Shown: piece by piece, positions 54,251-63,637 of the stretch
Numbering within the stretch: the first letter of the stretch is position 1
Layout: each line of letters opens with the position of its first letter
Assembly (NCBI GenBank): GCA_029261715.1
Contig: JAJDAT010000020.1
Coordinates: 62,001 to 126,000, forward strand
From: Nitrospinia bacterium
GTDB lineage: Bacteria; Nitrospinota; Nitrospinia; Nitrospinales; JAJDAT01
Direction of reading: 5' to 3'
DNA: 64,000 bases
Translations under genes and position numbers: made by a program
Notes under the pieces: generated by a model
What the model was told of the DNA's origin: nothing
What the model saw: the letters and a program-made list of their open reading frames with translations, nothing else
Database searches by the model: none

Positions 54251-54627
54251 CTAGAGCTTTTTCTGTTTCCGGTTTTTAAGCTCATAAATAAAGTTTTCTA
54301 AATCCATAATTCGAGTTTCTTTGGATCTTCTTTTTCTAACGGCAATTTTTCCAGTTTCTACTTATTTCTCGCCTAATAGTATCGCGTAAGGAATTTTAGC
54401 TAGCTTAGCTTCCCTTATTTTGAACTCAATTTTTTTGACATATTCTACCTGATGATCGTTGATAGGTAAAATAATAACTTGCACTGGAGCCAATCAAACT
54501 GGAGAAATTCCTGTAAGCGCTTAATTTAAAAGCCAAAAAAACGTTAGCTAGACTTCATTAAAGCTGGATAAATCATGATTGAATGGGATTTTTTTCCATT
54601 TTCATCAATATAATTGATATCAAACCT
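54251..54627 (-). pseudogene. Decayed thrS (threonyl-tRNA synthetase) C-terminal remnant
   Basis: Minus-strand translation in two frames gives ThrRS-like segments: RFDINYIDENGKKSHSIMIY and PALMKSS-stop-RFFGF (class II core, cf. RFDLTYxxxxGxxHRPVMIHRALxGSxERF), then SPV-stop-LAPVQVIILPINDHQVEY, KIREAKLAKIPYAILLGEK-stop-VETGKIAVRKR and MDLENFIYEL (anticodon-binding domain). At least four in-frame stops, one frameshift, and a missing stretch before KIREA make it non-functional. Intact thrS normally lies directly upstream of infC, exactly where this is. Confidence 0.85.
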
Positions 54628-54731
54628 TATAAATGAAGCTTATTGCATTTATGGATATTGGATAAAGAAGCGAATTTTTAAGCTATTTATCCAGAATATT
54701 TCCATTATCCATCAAAAAATTACCAAGAACA

Positions 54732-54803
54732 TAGGCACGGGCGGTTTCGAACCGCCGACCCCTTGCATGTCAAGCAAGTACTCTACCCCTGAGCTACGCG
54801 CCT
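54732..54803 (-). tRNA. tRNA-Val (anticodon GAC)
   Basis: Minus-strand cloverleaf: acceptor AGGCGCG with CGTGCCT (one G-T pair), D-stem GCTC/GAGT, anticodon stem CTTGC/GCAAG around TTGACAT (anticodon GAC), T-stem GGCGG/CCGCC with loop TTCGAAA, discriminator A. Seventy-two bases, no encoded CCA. Confidence 0.93.
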
Positions 54804-54917
54804 ATAATTTTGCATTGGTTCATTTTATTTCCAAAGGCTAATTTGTCAAGCAAAAAGGCCTATCTTGGGTTTTGTACTTAATGAAATTTCAATAAGTTAA
54901 CTAAATATTTTAGCTAT

Positions 54918-56081
54918 TTAAGTTGCTTTCTTATGTCTATTTATTAGTTCCACGACAGTATTAATGACTCTGTCTAGCTCACTTTGGGTCATTTTTGGAT
55001 AAAGTGGAAGCGTAAGAATCCTATTTGAATAATCAGTGGCAACGGGAAAGTCTTCCGGCTTCAGATTAAATGTTTTAGCGTAATAAGGTTGTAGGTGCAA
55101 TGCAATAAAGTGTACTGCGACTCCAATCCCTGAAGATTGTAAAGCGTTCAAAAACTCGTCCCTGGAAATGTTTAATTTGTTCAATCTTAGGGCTATGACA
55201 TAAATATGATAAGCCGACTCAGCGTAATCCTTTATTTCTAAAGTTTCAATTTCGTCAATATTTTTAAAAGCTTCGTCGTATTTTTGGGCATATTCTCTAC
55301 GAATTTTTAAAAAACGATCAACCTTTTTTATTTGGTGAATTCCCAATGCGGCATTAATGTCGGCCATGTTGTACTTGAACCCTGGCATTTCTAATTTCCA
55401 ATGGGCGTAACCATTGTTGCCATAACGCTTCCAAGCGTCTCGACTTAAACCGTGTAATCTGAAAACGCGGATTTTTTCGGCTAAGGCGTCGTCATTGACG
55501 GTGATCATTCCTCCTTCTCCAGTGGTTATGTTCTTATTTGCATAAAAACTAAAAGAAGTAGTATGTCCCATATTACCAATCTTTCGCCCTTTATATTTTG
55601 TTTCCAGGGCGTGAGCCGCGTCTTCAAAAATGATTAACTCTCTTTTCTCAGCTATAGCTTCAATAGAGTCCATCTCGCAGGGATGCCCCGCATAATGAAC
55701 TGGCATTATAGCGCGAGTCCGTGACGTTAATTTTTCTTCTATACCGTTAGGGTTTATATTTAAAGTTCCTTTTTCTATATCGGAAAAAACAGGTTTAAAA
55801 TTGTTTAGGACAATGACGTTTGCTGTCGCTGGGAAAGTCATTGGCGTAGTAATAATCTCATCCCCAGGTTCAAAATCTTGTAAAGCTAACGATATATTTA
55901 AACCGGCAGTACAAGAATTCAGAGCAATTGCATGTTTGCAACCTATATAATCTCGAAACGCTTCTTCAAATTGTTGAGTTTTTGGACCGGTCGTCATCCA
56001 ACCTGATTTTAATGTATCTACGACTTCATTTATTTCGTCGTCTTCTAACCAGGATCTGTGGAAGGGTAAATCGATACTCAT
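54918..56081 (-). CDS. DegT/DnrJ/EryC1-family sugar aminotransferase
   Basis: 387 residues. PLP enzyme transferring an amino group to a 4-keto nucleotide sugar. Hallmarks: LKSGWMTTGPKTQQFEEAF at the start, NSCTAGLNISL, FEDAAHALETKYKGRKIG (PLP-binding Asp) and SFYANKNITTGEGG, whose Lys forms the Schiff base; RLHGLSRDAWKRY follows. Enzymes of this type make pseudaminic/legionaminic or UDP-4-amino sugars used on flagella, pili or O-antigen. It stands alone, not in an operon with the sugar genes at 19-22 kb. Confidence 0.85.
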   Translation of the reverse strand: MSIDLPFHRSWLEDDEINEVVDTLKSGWMTTGPKTQQFEEAFRDYIGCKHAIALNSCTAGLNISLALQDFEPGDEIITTPMTFPATANVIVLNNFKPVFSDIEKGTLNINPNGIEEKLTSRTRAIMPVHYAGHPCEMDSIEAIAEKRELIIFEDAAHALETKYKGRKIGNMGHTTSFSFYANKNITTGEGGMITVNDDALAEKIRVFRLHGLSRDAWKRYGNNGYAHWKLEMPGFKYNMADINAALGIHQIKKVDRFLKIRREYAQKYDEAFKNIDEIETLEIKDYAESAYHIYVIALRLNKLNISRDEFLNALQSSGIGVAVHFIALHLQPYYAKTFNLKPEDFPVATDYSNRILTLPLYPKMTQSELDRVINTVVELINRHKKAT

Positions 56082-56212
56082 AATGTACGTTGCATCAAGT
56101 TAAAAGGTAAATGACTTAGGTAAATTCTAAATACATTTTTATTTCAAATTATTGATTTTAAAAAAATATTTTGAGAAACGGTCCGAGAGGATCTTTAATT
56201 TGCGTCTAAAAA

Positions 56213-56950
56213 TTATTTTTTTGCATGTATTACATGAGAGCCAAAACCTAAATCAGAAGAATCAAATTCAGTAAATTTTGTGCTTTCCCATGAGCTTTTA
56301 TCGTTAGGAATAAAATGGTAGTAAATATTTCCACTAAAATTGGTGGTATTTCTTAAAAGGGTAATATACCAATTTCCGTCTATTTTTTCCCAATAGTCTT
56401 CCATTGTTAAAGTAATCGGAAATTTTAACATTCCACGCATTCTTCCCGGATCCATTGTTTCTAAGCCTTTGTAAGTCATGACGCTCTTAGCGTACTTCCC
56501 ATGGTTGCCTATTAATATCTTGTCTATACTTATTTTATCGATATTTACGTACTTATTTGAAGTCATTGGATAGTATCTAAAGGCTGGAAACCCTAAGATG
56601 TCTTTTTTATCTTGATGGGTGTTAATATGTTCTTTTGAAGGGAGGGTATAACCCCCAGATACGTGGGACCTGCCGTCTCTTCGATATTGGTGAGTTACTT
56701 TTCCATCAAAATATTTAAATTCAGAAAGAGATATTTCTTTTCTAAACTCTGGATGTTGATAAGAATATATTTTTTCCCAATTACTCTTTATTTTGTCTTT
56801 CACATAATCCTTTTGGATTTCATAGAGTTTCTTAGCCTCTTGGGTTTTATCTTTTCCTGTATCCCCATAGGCTATTCCTAGCGAGGACCCCAAAAGGTAT
56901 ATGGTTAAAGTTAATAATCCTATTCGAAAAACCATGATAGTACTCTCCAA
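56213..56950 (-). CDS. Exported protein of unknown function
   Basis: 245 residues with a signal peptide (FRIGLLTLTIYLLGSSLGIAYG). The mature part is beta-rich and polar with many Lys, Tyr and Trp, e.g. KIKSNWEKIYSYQHPEFRKE and KIDGNWYITLLRNTTNFSGN, resembling NTF2/SnoaL-like or DUF4440-like small folds, but no family was identified. Possible in-frame ATG at residue 6 gives the same mature protein. Not obviously in an operon. Confidence 0.6.
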   Translation of the reverse strand: MESTIMVFRIGLLTLTIYLLGSSLGIAYGDTGKDKTQEAKKLYEIQKDYVKDKIKSNWEKIYSYQHPEFRKEISLSEFKYFDGKVTHQYRRDGRSHVSGGYTLPSKEHINTHQDKKDILGFPAFRYYPMTSNKYVNIDKISIDKILIGNHGKYAKSVMTYKGLETMDPGRMRGMLKFPITLTMEDYWEKIDGNWYITLLRNTTNFSGNIYYHFIPNDKSSWESTKFTEFDSSDLGFGSHVIHAKK

Positions 56951-57528
56951 TAATTAATCTTTATATATAAAGCTTACTTACTCAATATTATCGGCGTTAA
57001 TTTTATAAATATTAGGTTACGAAAAAACCGAGGAGTCAAAGGGAAGATTTCCTTGAGAACTTTAAGCAATATCGTAAATTTAAAAAATTATCGATTGTCT
57101 GTGGACTCGTTAAGAAGGACCCTTGAAAAACCTAAGAAAAGAAAGCTAATAAACTCTTTTGTGTTTGGGAGATAAGTTTTGCGGCAAAATGGTTTGTAAC
57201 CAATAGTCCTAAGTTTTGCATAGAAGCAATCTTACTTATTTAGTTTTTCACCTTAAATATAGCTTCTATTATAACCTTTGCTATAGGTTGTTTTCAAAAA
57301 AAATATAAAAAATTGTATTTAAAAAATTTTTCCAAAAAATAATATGAATTATAAAAAATAATGATGCCTCAGTGTTTCTTTTACAGATTAAAATAAGCAA
57401 CTTTAGTTGAACTAGAAACCTTATTTTACCGCATTGATCTTATGATAATATACGGTTAACGAAAATTAAGGAATATTATTACCGCGATTTATCAAACATT
57501 AACAAATAGTGAGTGATCGAAAATTGTT
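56951..57528. other. AT-rich intergenic region before pilS
   Basis: Nearly 580 bases, strongly AT-rich, without a coding frame, repeat or hairpin that I can support. It lies between divergent genes and must contain the pilS-pilR promoter. Confidence 0.5.
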
Positions 57529-59094
57529 ATGGCAGAACCGTTGAATCAAGACGCTGAACTAGGAGCATTCCGAACTTTCGCAAAAAAAAGGCTTTCTCTA
57601 AGTCTTTTTTTTATTTTGCCGACGGTTATAGCTTTATTTGCTTTTAGTTCTGGTTTTGTCGCTTTAGATATTTTGGATTACTTTTTTTTAGAAAAAAATA
57701 AGCCTTTTGTTCCATTGGAACGAGAATTTGTATCGAAAATACTTGGTTTGATAAAGTTGGAGGTGCTTTTATTTACTGTTCTTGGGATTGGAGCTGGAAT
57801 TGGTATCGCCTATGGAATTTTGAAGCCCTTAAGTAGAATCATGGAAAGCGCAAAGCAGATTGCTGAAGGAGATTTTAAAGCTCAGCTCAATGTAGAAGAT
57901 TTAGGAGAATTTCAACCTTTAGGGCAAGAAATAAACCGTATGGTTTCATCAGTAAACCAATATATGGTGGACAGTATGACTGGCGCATGGATTATGATGG
58001 ACCCGTTGGGGAAGATACTGTCTCTTAATACGGGCGCCATGTCCCTTTTGGGTGGAAGTTTAGAAGAATTTATTGGATTACCTGTAAATAGGCTATTGGA
58101 GAGGTCAATTTTTCTGGGTGAATTGGGGGCCTTGGTAAAAGAAACCGTTGAAAATGGGCAGGTTTACTCAGGAAAGGAAGTGGCAGTTCTTAATTTTAAC
58201 CAAAAGGAAAGTCGATATTCTCTTTCGACAAAAGTATTTAAGGGAGAGAAAAATGAAACAACAGGGATTGTTTTAGCCATTAGAGATTTGACACGTGAAG
58301 AAGAAGTCCATGAACAGATGCAACGGACTGGAGAATTAGCTTCTTTAGGCGGAATGGCTGCGGGCTTAGCCCATGAAATACGAAACCCTTTGGGCACGAT
58401 AAAAGGATTGACTCAACTATTAGAAGAAGAAGCTAGTGAGGACCAGAAAAGTAAAAAATACGTAAAAACTATTATAAAGGAAGTGGATCGTTTAAATAGG
58501 GTTGTTACTGATTTATTACAATTTGCCCAACCTGCTTCGAAAGAATTTTTATTTTATGACGTACATTTGTTATTAGAAAACGCTTTGGAACTTTGTAGAA
58601 TTGATCTTGAGAAGAAAAAGGCTGAAGTATTTAAAGAGTTTGGAGGCAATCTTCCAAGTGTTTGGGCTGACGAAAGAAAGCTCGTTCAAGTTTTTTTAAA
58701 TTTATTTTTAAATGCTGGCGAAGCGTTGGACGATTTAAAAGAAATTAAAATAGTAACTTATTTTGACCCTAAAGGATTTGTAACCTCTTCTGGACAAAAC
58801 TCCGGGGCTGTTAAAATTAAGATCATGAACACGGGTCCTGAAATTGATCCTGGAATTCGCTCAAGGATTTTTGATCCGTTTTTTACTACTCGAACGGAAG
58901 GTACTGGATTGGGGTTGGCAATAGTTTCCCAAATCATAGCTTCTCATAAAGGTACAATTTCAGCGGAAAGAGAAGATCCTTATACAGTGTTCTTGTTGAC
59001 TCTACCTGCGCAAAATGAATCTGACGTTGGCGAATTAGCTAATAAACAAGTTGAAAATCGGAAACCAGAGAGGGAGACGCATGAGTTCGCCTAA
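57529..59094 (+). CDS. pilS: Sensor histidine kinase PilS
   Basis: 521 residues: two membrane segments (about 23-48 and 75-105), a HAMP linker (LKPLSRIMESAKQIAEGDF), a PAS domain (about 145-255, MTGAWIMMDPLGKILSLN), HisKA with the phospho-acceptor His in GLAHEIRNPLGTIKGL (about residue 283), and the HATPase with N box (NLFLNAGEAL), G1 and G2 boxes (GTGLGLAIVSQI). Overlaps pilR by 14 bases, so they are a two-component pair. Its position next to pilR, pilC and pilins supports pilin control; a general NtrB-like role is the alternative. Confidence 0.85.
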   Translation: MAEPLNQDAELGAFRTFAKKRLSLSLFFILPTVIALFAFSSGFVALDILDYFFLEKNKPFVPLEREFVSKILGLIKLEVLLFTVLGIGAGIGIAYGILKPLSRIMESAKQIAEGDFKAQLNVEDLGEFQPLGQEINRMVSSVNQYMVDSMTGAWIMMDPLGKILSLNTGAMSLLGGSLEEFIGLPVNRLLERSIFLGELGALVKETVENGQVYSGKEVAVLNFNQKESRYSLSTKVFKGEKNETTGIVLAIRDLTREEEVHEQMQRTGELASLGGMAAGLAHEIRNPLGTIKGLTQLLEEEASEDQKSKKYVKTIIKEVDRLNRVVTDLLQFAQPASKEFLFYDVHLLLENALELCRIDLEKKKAEVFKEFGGNLPSVWADERKLVQVFLNLFLNAGEALDDLKEIKIVTYFDPKGFVTSSGQNSGAVKIKIMNTGPEIDPGIRSRIFDPFFTTRTEGTGLGLAIVSQIIASHKGTISAEREDPYTVFLLTLPAQNESDVGELANKQVENRKPERETHEFA

Positions 59095-60457
59095 AATTTT
59101 AATCGTCGACGATGAGGAAGGTATTCGATTTTTTTTGTCGGAAGCTATATCCCGTGAAGGATATATTCCCGAAACTGCTGCGACCGGGGAAGAAGCTTTA
59201 AAAAAGGTGGAAGATGAATATTATGATTTAGTAATTACCGATTACAACATGCCTGGGATGAATGGTATCCAAGCATTTTCAAAGATGAGAGATATTCATC
59301 CTCATATCGTTGGGATTTTGATTACAGCTTATGGGGATAAATCTTTGGCGATTGAAGCCATGAACCTCGGTATGTTCGACTACTTTACAAAGCCGGTCGA
59401 TATCAAAGAAGTTCGTGTTGTTATTAGACGCGCTATTGAGAGGAGCCAGTTACAGAAGGAAGTTGTTACCCTCCGTTCCACCTTAGAAAAAAATTACCCT
59501 TCAAATGAAATTTTAGGAGTTTCTACCGCTACTCAAGAAGTTATTGAAAGGATTAATAGGGTTGCTGATAGTGATGTTTCTGTTTTGGTATTGGGCGAAA
59601 GCGGTACTGGTAAGGAGTTAGTGGCACAGGCGTTACATTATAATAGCTCTCGAAAGCATAGACCGTTTGTGAAAATTAATTGTACTGCGGTTCCACATGA
59701 CCTTTTGGAGGCTGAATTTTTTGGATTTGAAAAAGGCGCTTTTACTGGCGCAATCAAACGAAAAATTGGCAAATTTGAGCAAGCAAATGAAGGCACCTTG
59801 TTTTTGGATGAAATTGGCGATATGCCAATGGCTACGCAAGCAAAAATCTTGAGAGTAATTCAAGAAAATGAATTACAGAGGGTTGGCGGAGAAAATACGA
59901 TAAAAATAGATATTCGGTTGGTGACCGCGACTAATAAAGATTTAAAAAAAGCGATCACAGAAGGAGAATTTCGCGAGGATTTATATTATCGATTGAATGT
60001 CGTGGCAATAAATTTACCTCCATTAAGAAAACGAATAGAAGATATCCCAATATTATCTAATCACTTCCTGGAAGTTTATAACCAAAAGTTTAAAAAAAAT
60101 ATTCAGAGCATTACCCCAGAAGGGATTGATGTCTTAACTAACTATTCATGGCCTGGAAATATCCGTGAACTTGAAAACGTGATGCAAAGAGGAATAATTT
60201 TGGCTTATGGACAAGCCTTAGGTAAAAAAGATCTTCTGGATGTTTATCCATCTCTCGGCGAGGGAGTCGAGTCTTCCGGTTCGATTGGGACTAGTCTTTC
60301 CGACAAAGTAGGTATGACGGTTGAGTCCACAGAAAAAAAACTGATCCTCGAAGCTTTGAAAGAAGAAAACTGGAAACGACAAGAAACAGCCAAGCGATTA
60401 AATATTAGTCGCAAAAGTTTGCACAACAAAATGAAGAAATATGACATTGTAGAGTAA
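59081..60457 (+). CDS. pilR: Sigma-54-dependent response regulator PilR
   Basis: 458 residues from ATG 59081 (AGGGAG ribosome binding site; the in-frame upstream ATG adds ten residues inside pilS). Receiver: ILIVDDEEGIR with the phospho-Asp in VITDYNMPGM (about residue 54) and Lys in DYFTKPVD. AAA+ domain: GESGTGKELVAQAL, the sigma-54-contacting GAFTGA (in FEKGAFTGAIKRK) and LFLDEIGDMP. C-terminal Fis-type HTH: AKRLNISRKSLHNKMKKY. Sigma-54-type promoters occur in the window before the pilin gene (63.5 kb) and fliK (8.2 kb). Confidence 0.9.
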   Translation: MSSPKILIVDDEEGIRFFLSEAISREGYIPETAATGEEALKKVEDEYYDLVITDYNMPGMNGIQAFSKMRDIHPHIVGILITAYGDKSLAIEAMNLGMFDYFTKPVDIKEVRVVIRRAIERSQLQKEVVTLRSTLEKNYPSNEILGVSTATQEVIERINRVADSDVSVLVLGESGTGKELVAQALHYNSSRKHRPFVKINCTAVPHDLLEAEFFGFEKGAFTGAIKRKIGKFEQANEGTLFLDEIGDMPMATQAKILRVIQENELQRVGGENTIKIDIRLVTATNKDLKKAITEGEFREDLYYRLNVVAINLPPLRKRIEDIPILSNHFLEVYNQKFKKNIQSITPEGIDVLTNYSWPGNIRELENVMQRGIILAYGQALGKKDLLDVYPSLGEGVESSGSIGTSLSDKVGMTVESTEKKLILEALKEENWKRQETAKRLNISRKSLHNKMKKYDIVE

Positions 60458-60538
60458 ATATTACAATAATTTAACACCATTTTTTGGACTTAGCATGTAT
60501 AATTATTAAATACACAACTTAGAATTAGATAAGAAAAA

Positions 60539-61783
60539 ATGGCCGTTTTTGAATACAAAGCAAGAGATAGAATGGGGCAGATGGTGTCTGGCACTATGAC
60601 TGCAAACACTGCTGATGCTGTTGGTCAAGAGCTATCGAAAATGGGTCATTTTCCCGTCAAAATAAAAGAAGAGGGCGGTGGGTCATCTGGAGACAAGGCA
60701 AAAACGGGGAAAAGTAAAAAAGGGGGACTCCTCTCTAGTTTTCAAAAAGTTACAACGCAGGACTTAGTTCTTTTTACCCGCCAAATGTCCACCCTTTTTA
60801 ATGCTGGTATTCCTTTATTAGCTATTCTTTCGGCACTTTCCGATCAAGTATCTAATGCTCGCTTTAAAGATGTTCTCTCACAGATGCGTCGAGAAATTGA
60901 GGATGGTCTTTCTCTTTCAGAAGCCATGCAAAAGCATGAAGATGTTTTTCCCGATTTATTTGTTGCAATGATACAAGCTGGCGAGGCTGGTGGCGTAATG
61001 GATGATATTTTAGGCCGGCTAGCGGATTTAATCGAAAAGCAAGCAGAGAATGAAGCAAAGATTAAGGCTGCAATGCGCTATCCCAAGATGGTTGTGGGAG
61101 CAATGACGGTCGCTGTTGGTATTTTGATGTGGAAGGTTGTGCCTATTTTCGTCAAAATGTTTGAAAAGGCAAAAATTGAACTTCCATGGGCTACTAAGCT
61201 CTTAATTGCCGCTAATAATGTAGCTCATGACTATTGGCACTTTGCTATTGCCGGCTTTGTTCTTTTGTACATCATTTTTACTAAATATATTAATACCGAA
61301 GGTGGTAAATACCGTTGGCATTATATTTGCTTAAAGTTTCCTATTATGGGAAATGTCCTGTTGAAGTCAAATATGTCTAAGTTTTCTAGAATTTTAGGAA
61401 CTTTGCAAGCAGGCGGTGTTCCTATTTTGGATATTTTAACTGTTTCTGCTCGCGTAGTTGACAATATGGTGTTGTCGAAAATTATTTCTGATCTGCGTAA
61501 TAGCGTTCAGGAAGGTTTGGGACTTGCGTCTCCCTTGAGCCAAAGTGGTTTTGTTCCTCCGCTTGTCATCCAAATGATTGCTGCTGGAGAAGAATCTGGC
61601 GCTTTGGACGATATGATGATGAAAGTAGCGGATTACTATGACGAGGAAGTTGATCAAGCGGTAAAAAACTTATCTTCTATGATAGAACCTATTTTGCTGG
61701 TTTTTATGGGCGGGTTGGTTTTATTCCTAGCTTTGGCCATTTTCATGCCTATGTGGGATATGTCTAAAATGACCAAAAAATAA
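60539..61783 (+). CDS. pilC: Type IV pilus inner-membrane platform protein
   Basis: 414 residues. GspF/PilC family: N-terminal FEYKARDRMGQMVSGTM, followed by a Gly/Lys-rich linker near residues 40-62, then two T2SSF domains (about 75-200 and 275-400) with the repeated TRQMSTLFNAGIPLL and SRILGTLQAGGVPILDI, and GEESGALDDMM. Three membrane segments (about 180, 230 and 385). It anchors PilB and passes pilins into the growing fibre. Starts 81 bases after pilR and is followed by a pseudopilin. Confidence 0.92.
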   Translation: MAVFEYKARDRMGQMVSGTMTANTADAVGQELSKMGHFPVKIKEEGGGSSGDKAKTGKSKKGGLLSSFQKVTTQDLVLFTRQMSTLFNAGIPLLAILSALSDQVSNARFKDVLSQMRREIEDGLSLSEAMQKHEDVFPDLFVAMIQAGEAGGVMDDILGRLADLIEKQAENEAKIKAAMRYPKMVVGAMTVAVGILMWKVVPIFVKMFEKAKIELPWATKLLIAANNVAHDYWHFAIAGFVLLYIIFTKYINTEGGKYRWHYICLKFPIMGNVLLKSNMSKFSRILGTLQAGGVPILDILTVSARVVDNMVLSKIISDLRNSVQEGLGLASPLSQSGFVPPLVIQMIAAGEESGALDDMMMKVADYYDEEVDQAVKNLSSMIEPILLVFMGGLVLFLALAIFMPMWDMSKMTKK

Positions 61784-61803
61784 ATACTGGGACTCTAAAA
61801 TAA

Positions 61804-62478
61804 ATGTTTTTTGATTTATCTCAAATGAAAAAATCTAAATTTTTACAAATGGATACGGTGAAGCAAGAAGCTGGTTTCACTTTAATTGAATTAATTACAG
61901 TTATAGTCATGGTTGGGATTCTTTCCTCCATGGCTTTGCAAAAGATGATGTCTGTACAGGAAGACGCTGAATTGGTCGCCGAGGACGCTACAATTGAAGT
62001 TATGCGCGCGAATTTGATTGGTAATTTTGGCGACGACCTTTTAAAGGGGAATTTTGCCTCTTATCCAACGGATCCTTTTCAAAGTTTAACTAAAGTTCCA
62101 GAGGGCTATAACAGGAGGAGAAGCACTGCTCCAAACGGAGAAGACGACGATGACCGTTTATGGGTATTTGTGCAGGGTCAAACTGGAGGCGGGTTAACTG
62201 CTGAGCAAGCTGGAACCACTTTAGTAAACTTTATTCCCACAGGGTTTATTTTCCATCAACGGAGAGACCATACAGTTGTTAAATGGGGGTATGATGCTTC
62301 GCAAGGGGTTATTAGTTCTAAAGTTATTGTGAATAAAAGCCAACTTAAAGAAGATTTACAAAATGAACAAGTTGAACAAGGAGAGGAAACGGAAGACGAT
62401 CTCCTGCTTCAACGTAGGCGTTTAGGAAGTTTAAATGCCGATCAAGAACAAAGTAACCGAAGTAACCAGAACCGCTGA
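61804..62478 (+). CDS. Type IV pilin-like protein (minor pilin or pseudopilin)
   Basis: 224 residues. A prepilin signal is clear: a hydrophilic leader of about 21 residues ending EAG, then FTLIELITVIVMVGILSSMA, with the conserved Glu at mature position 5. The globular part contains a Trp-rich strand pattern (DRLWVFVQGQTGGG). The C-terminal 40 residues are very acidic and Gln-rich (DLQNEQVEQGEETEDD) and look disordered. The leader is longer than normal; an internal ATG (codon 8 or 16) may be the real start. It follows pilC closely. Confidence 0.8.
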   Translation: MFFDLSQMKKSKFLQMDTVKQEAGFTLIELITVIVMVGILSSMALQKMMSVQEDAELVAEDATIEVMRANLIGNFGDDLLKGNFASYPTDPFQSLTKVPEGYNRRRSTAPNGEDDDDRLWVFVQGQTGGGLTAEQAGTTLVNFIPTGFIFHQRRDHTVVKWGYDASQGVISSKVIVNKSQLKEDLQNEQVEQGEETEDDLLLQRRRLGSLNADQEQSNRSNQNR

Positions 62479-62527
62479 TGATTTTATTAAAAGCCCTCAG
62501 ATCTTATAAAAGCTGGAGTTCTCACAA

Positions 62528-63142
62528 ATGGACATAATATACGACATTCTTTTTGTCGGGTTTAAATTTTTTGCGGTTTTTCTTATTTTTATATCTCTCG
62601 TAATGGGCGCTCTTATTTTGTTTAAGCCGTCCGGCGCTGCTCATATAAATCACTTTTTTAATAAATGGTTTAAGACTGAAGATATTTCCAGATCTTTGGA
62701 AACTGAAGTATCTACTGCGGATCTTTTTGTGAAGTATCGTTTTATACTTGGAATACCTTTATTTATAGGAGCCATGTACACCATTTATTATTTGATTACC
62801 ATATTCGATCAATCAAGATTTATTTCTATGGTAATTAAGCCGTCAACCGAAACAAAAGAATTGTTTGTCGTGATATTGATGGATGTTACTCGATGGTTTT
62901 TTGTGATTTGGTGCCTAGTCGGGGCTTTCCTATGCCTACTTATGACATTTGCTCCAGATAAATTTAAAGACATCACAAAATCGTTAGACGCTTTTTTCTC
63001 TACTGAAAAAGTTGAGAGTCTAATCGATGCTCCTCACGATACCATTGATAATTGGGTCTTAAGAAATCATATTATAGTAGGGTTTTTATTGTTAATGGGT
63101 TCAGCCTTTTTGTTCGCCATTTGCCTGCACTATTTTTTCTAA
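62528..63142 (+). CDS. Integral membrane protein of unknown function
   Basis: 204 residues with about four membrane segments: residues 10-30 (GFKFFAVFLIFISLVMGALI), 75-95 (ILGIPLFIGAMYTIYYLI), 120-145 (TRWFFVIWCLVGAFLCLLMT) and 180-204 (HIIVGFLLLMGSAFLFAIC). A duplicated two-helix design with a FKPSGAAHINHFFNKWFKTED linker repeated as FAPDKFKDITKSLDAFFSTE between halves. No family recognised. Same strand as the pilus genes, 49 bases after the pseudopilin, so it may be part of that operon. Confidence 0.65.
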   Translation: MDIIYDILFVGFKFFAVFLIFISLVMGALILFKPSGAAHINHFFNKWFKTEDISRSLETEVSTADLFVKYRFILGIPLFIGAMYTIYYLITIFDQSRFISMVIKPSTETKELFVVILMDVTRWFFVIWCLVGAFLCLLMTFAPDKFKDITKSLDAFFSTEKVESLIDAPHDTIDNWVLRNHIIVGFLLLMGSAFLFAICLHYFF

Positions 63143-63634
63143 TAGTATTTATCCCATTAGTGGTTCCTTCCTTTAGACTTTTATATAGATAAATTAATAA
63201 TACAGACTTAGTTTCAGTTCCACTTTTTCTAAAATTAATGATTTATCGGGTAAGGGGTGTTACCCAATGTGAATCCCTTTACCCATTCGTATTCCATTAT
63301 TTGGTAGTTTTTGAAAATGTTCTTAATATTGGTTTTGGTTCTGAGTTCAATAAAATATTAATTTTTAGATTTTAAGTAATTGTTTTTTATCGAATTATGC
63401 GTTTTTTTGTTTTTGTTCCATAGTTAAGTGTCCAAAACAAAAGGTTTTCGACGCATTTTAGCCTCTTTTTAAAAAACCATTGAAAACTGGTGAGTTAAAA
63501 TAAAAGTCAAAAAAAATCATTTTTTTTCCTTAATTTTTGTGTTTGGTCCTTTCTTTGCATTAGTAATGGGAAAAAGCAAACTTATTAACGACTCATTTAC
63601 TAAAACTTATTAAATGCCTTCGATAAAGGAGAAA
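63143..63634. other. Intergenic region before the pilin gene
   Basis: About 490 AT-rich bases. It contains an imperfect inverted repeat (63248-63257 with 63275-63284) that may end the preceding operon, and the sigma-54-type promoter at 63544-63559. The spacing leaves a roughly 70-base leader on the pilin mRNA. Confidence 0.5.
63544..63559 (+). promoter_or_regulatory. Sigma-54-type promoter of the pilin gene
   Basis: TGGTCCTTTCTTTGCA has GG and GC at -24/-12 spacing. It stands about 80 bases before the pilin start, in the same window as pilR, whose product needs such a promoter. The sequence TTAGTAATGG follows directly, as it does at the fliK promoter. Confidence 0.75.
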
Positions 63635-63637
63635 ATG

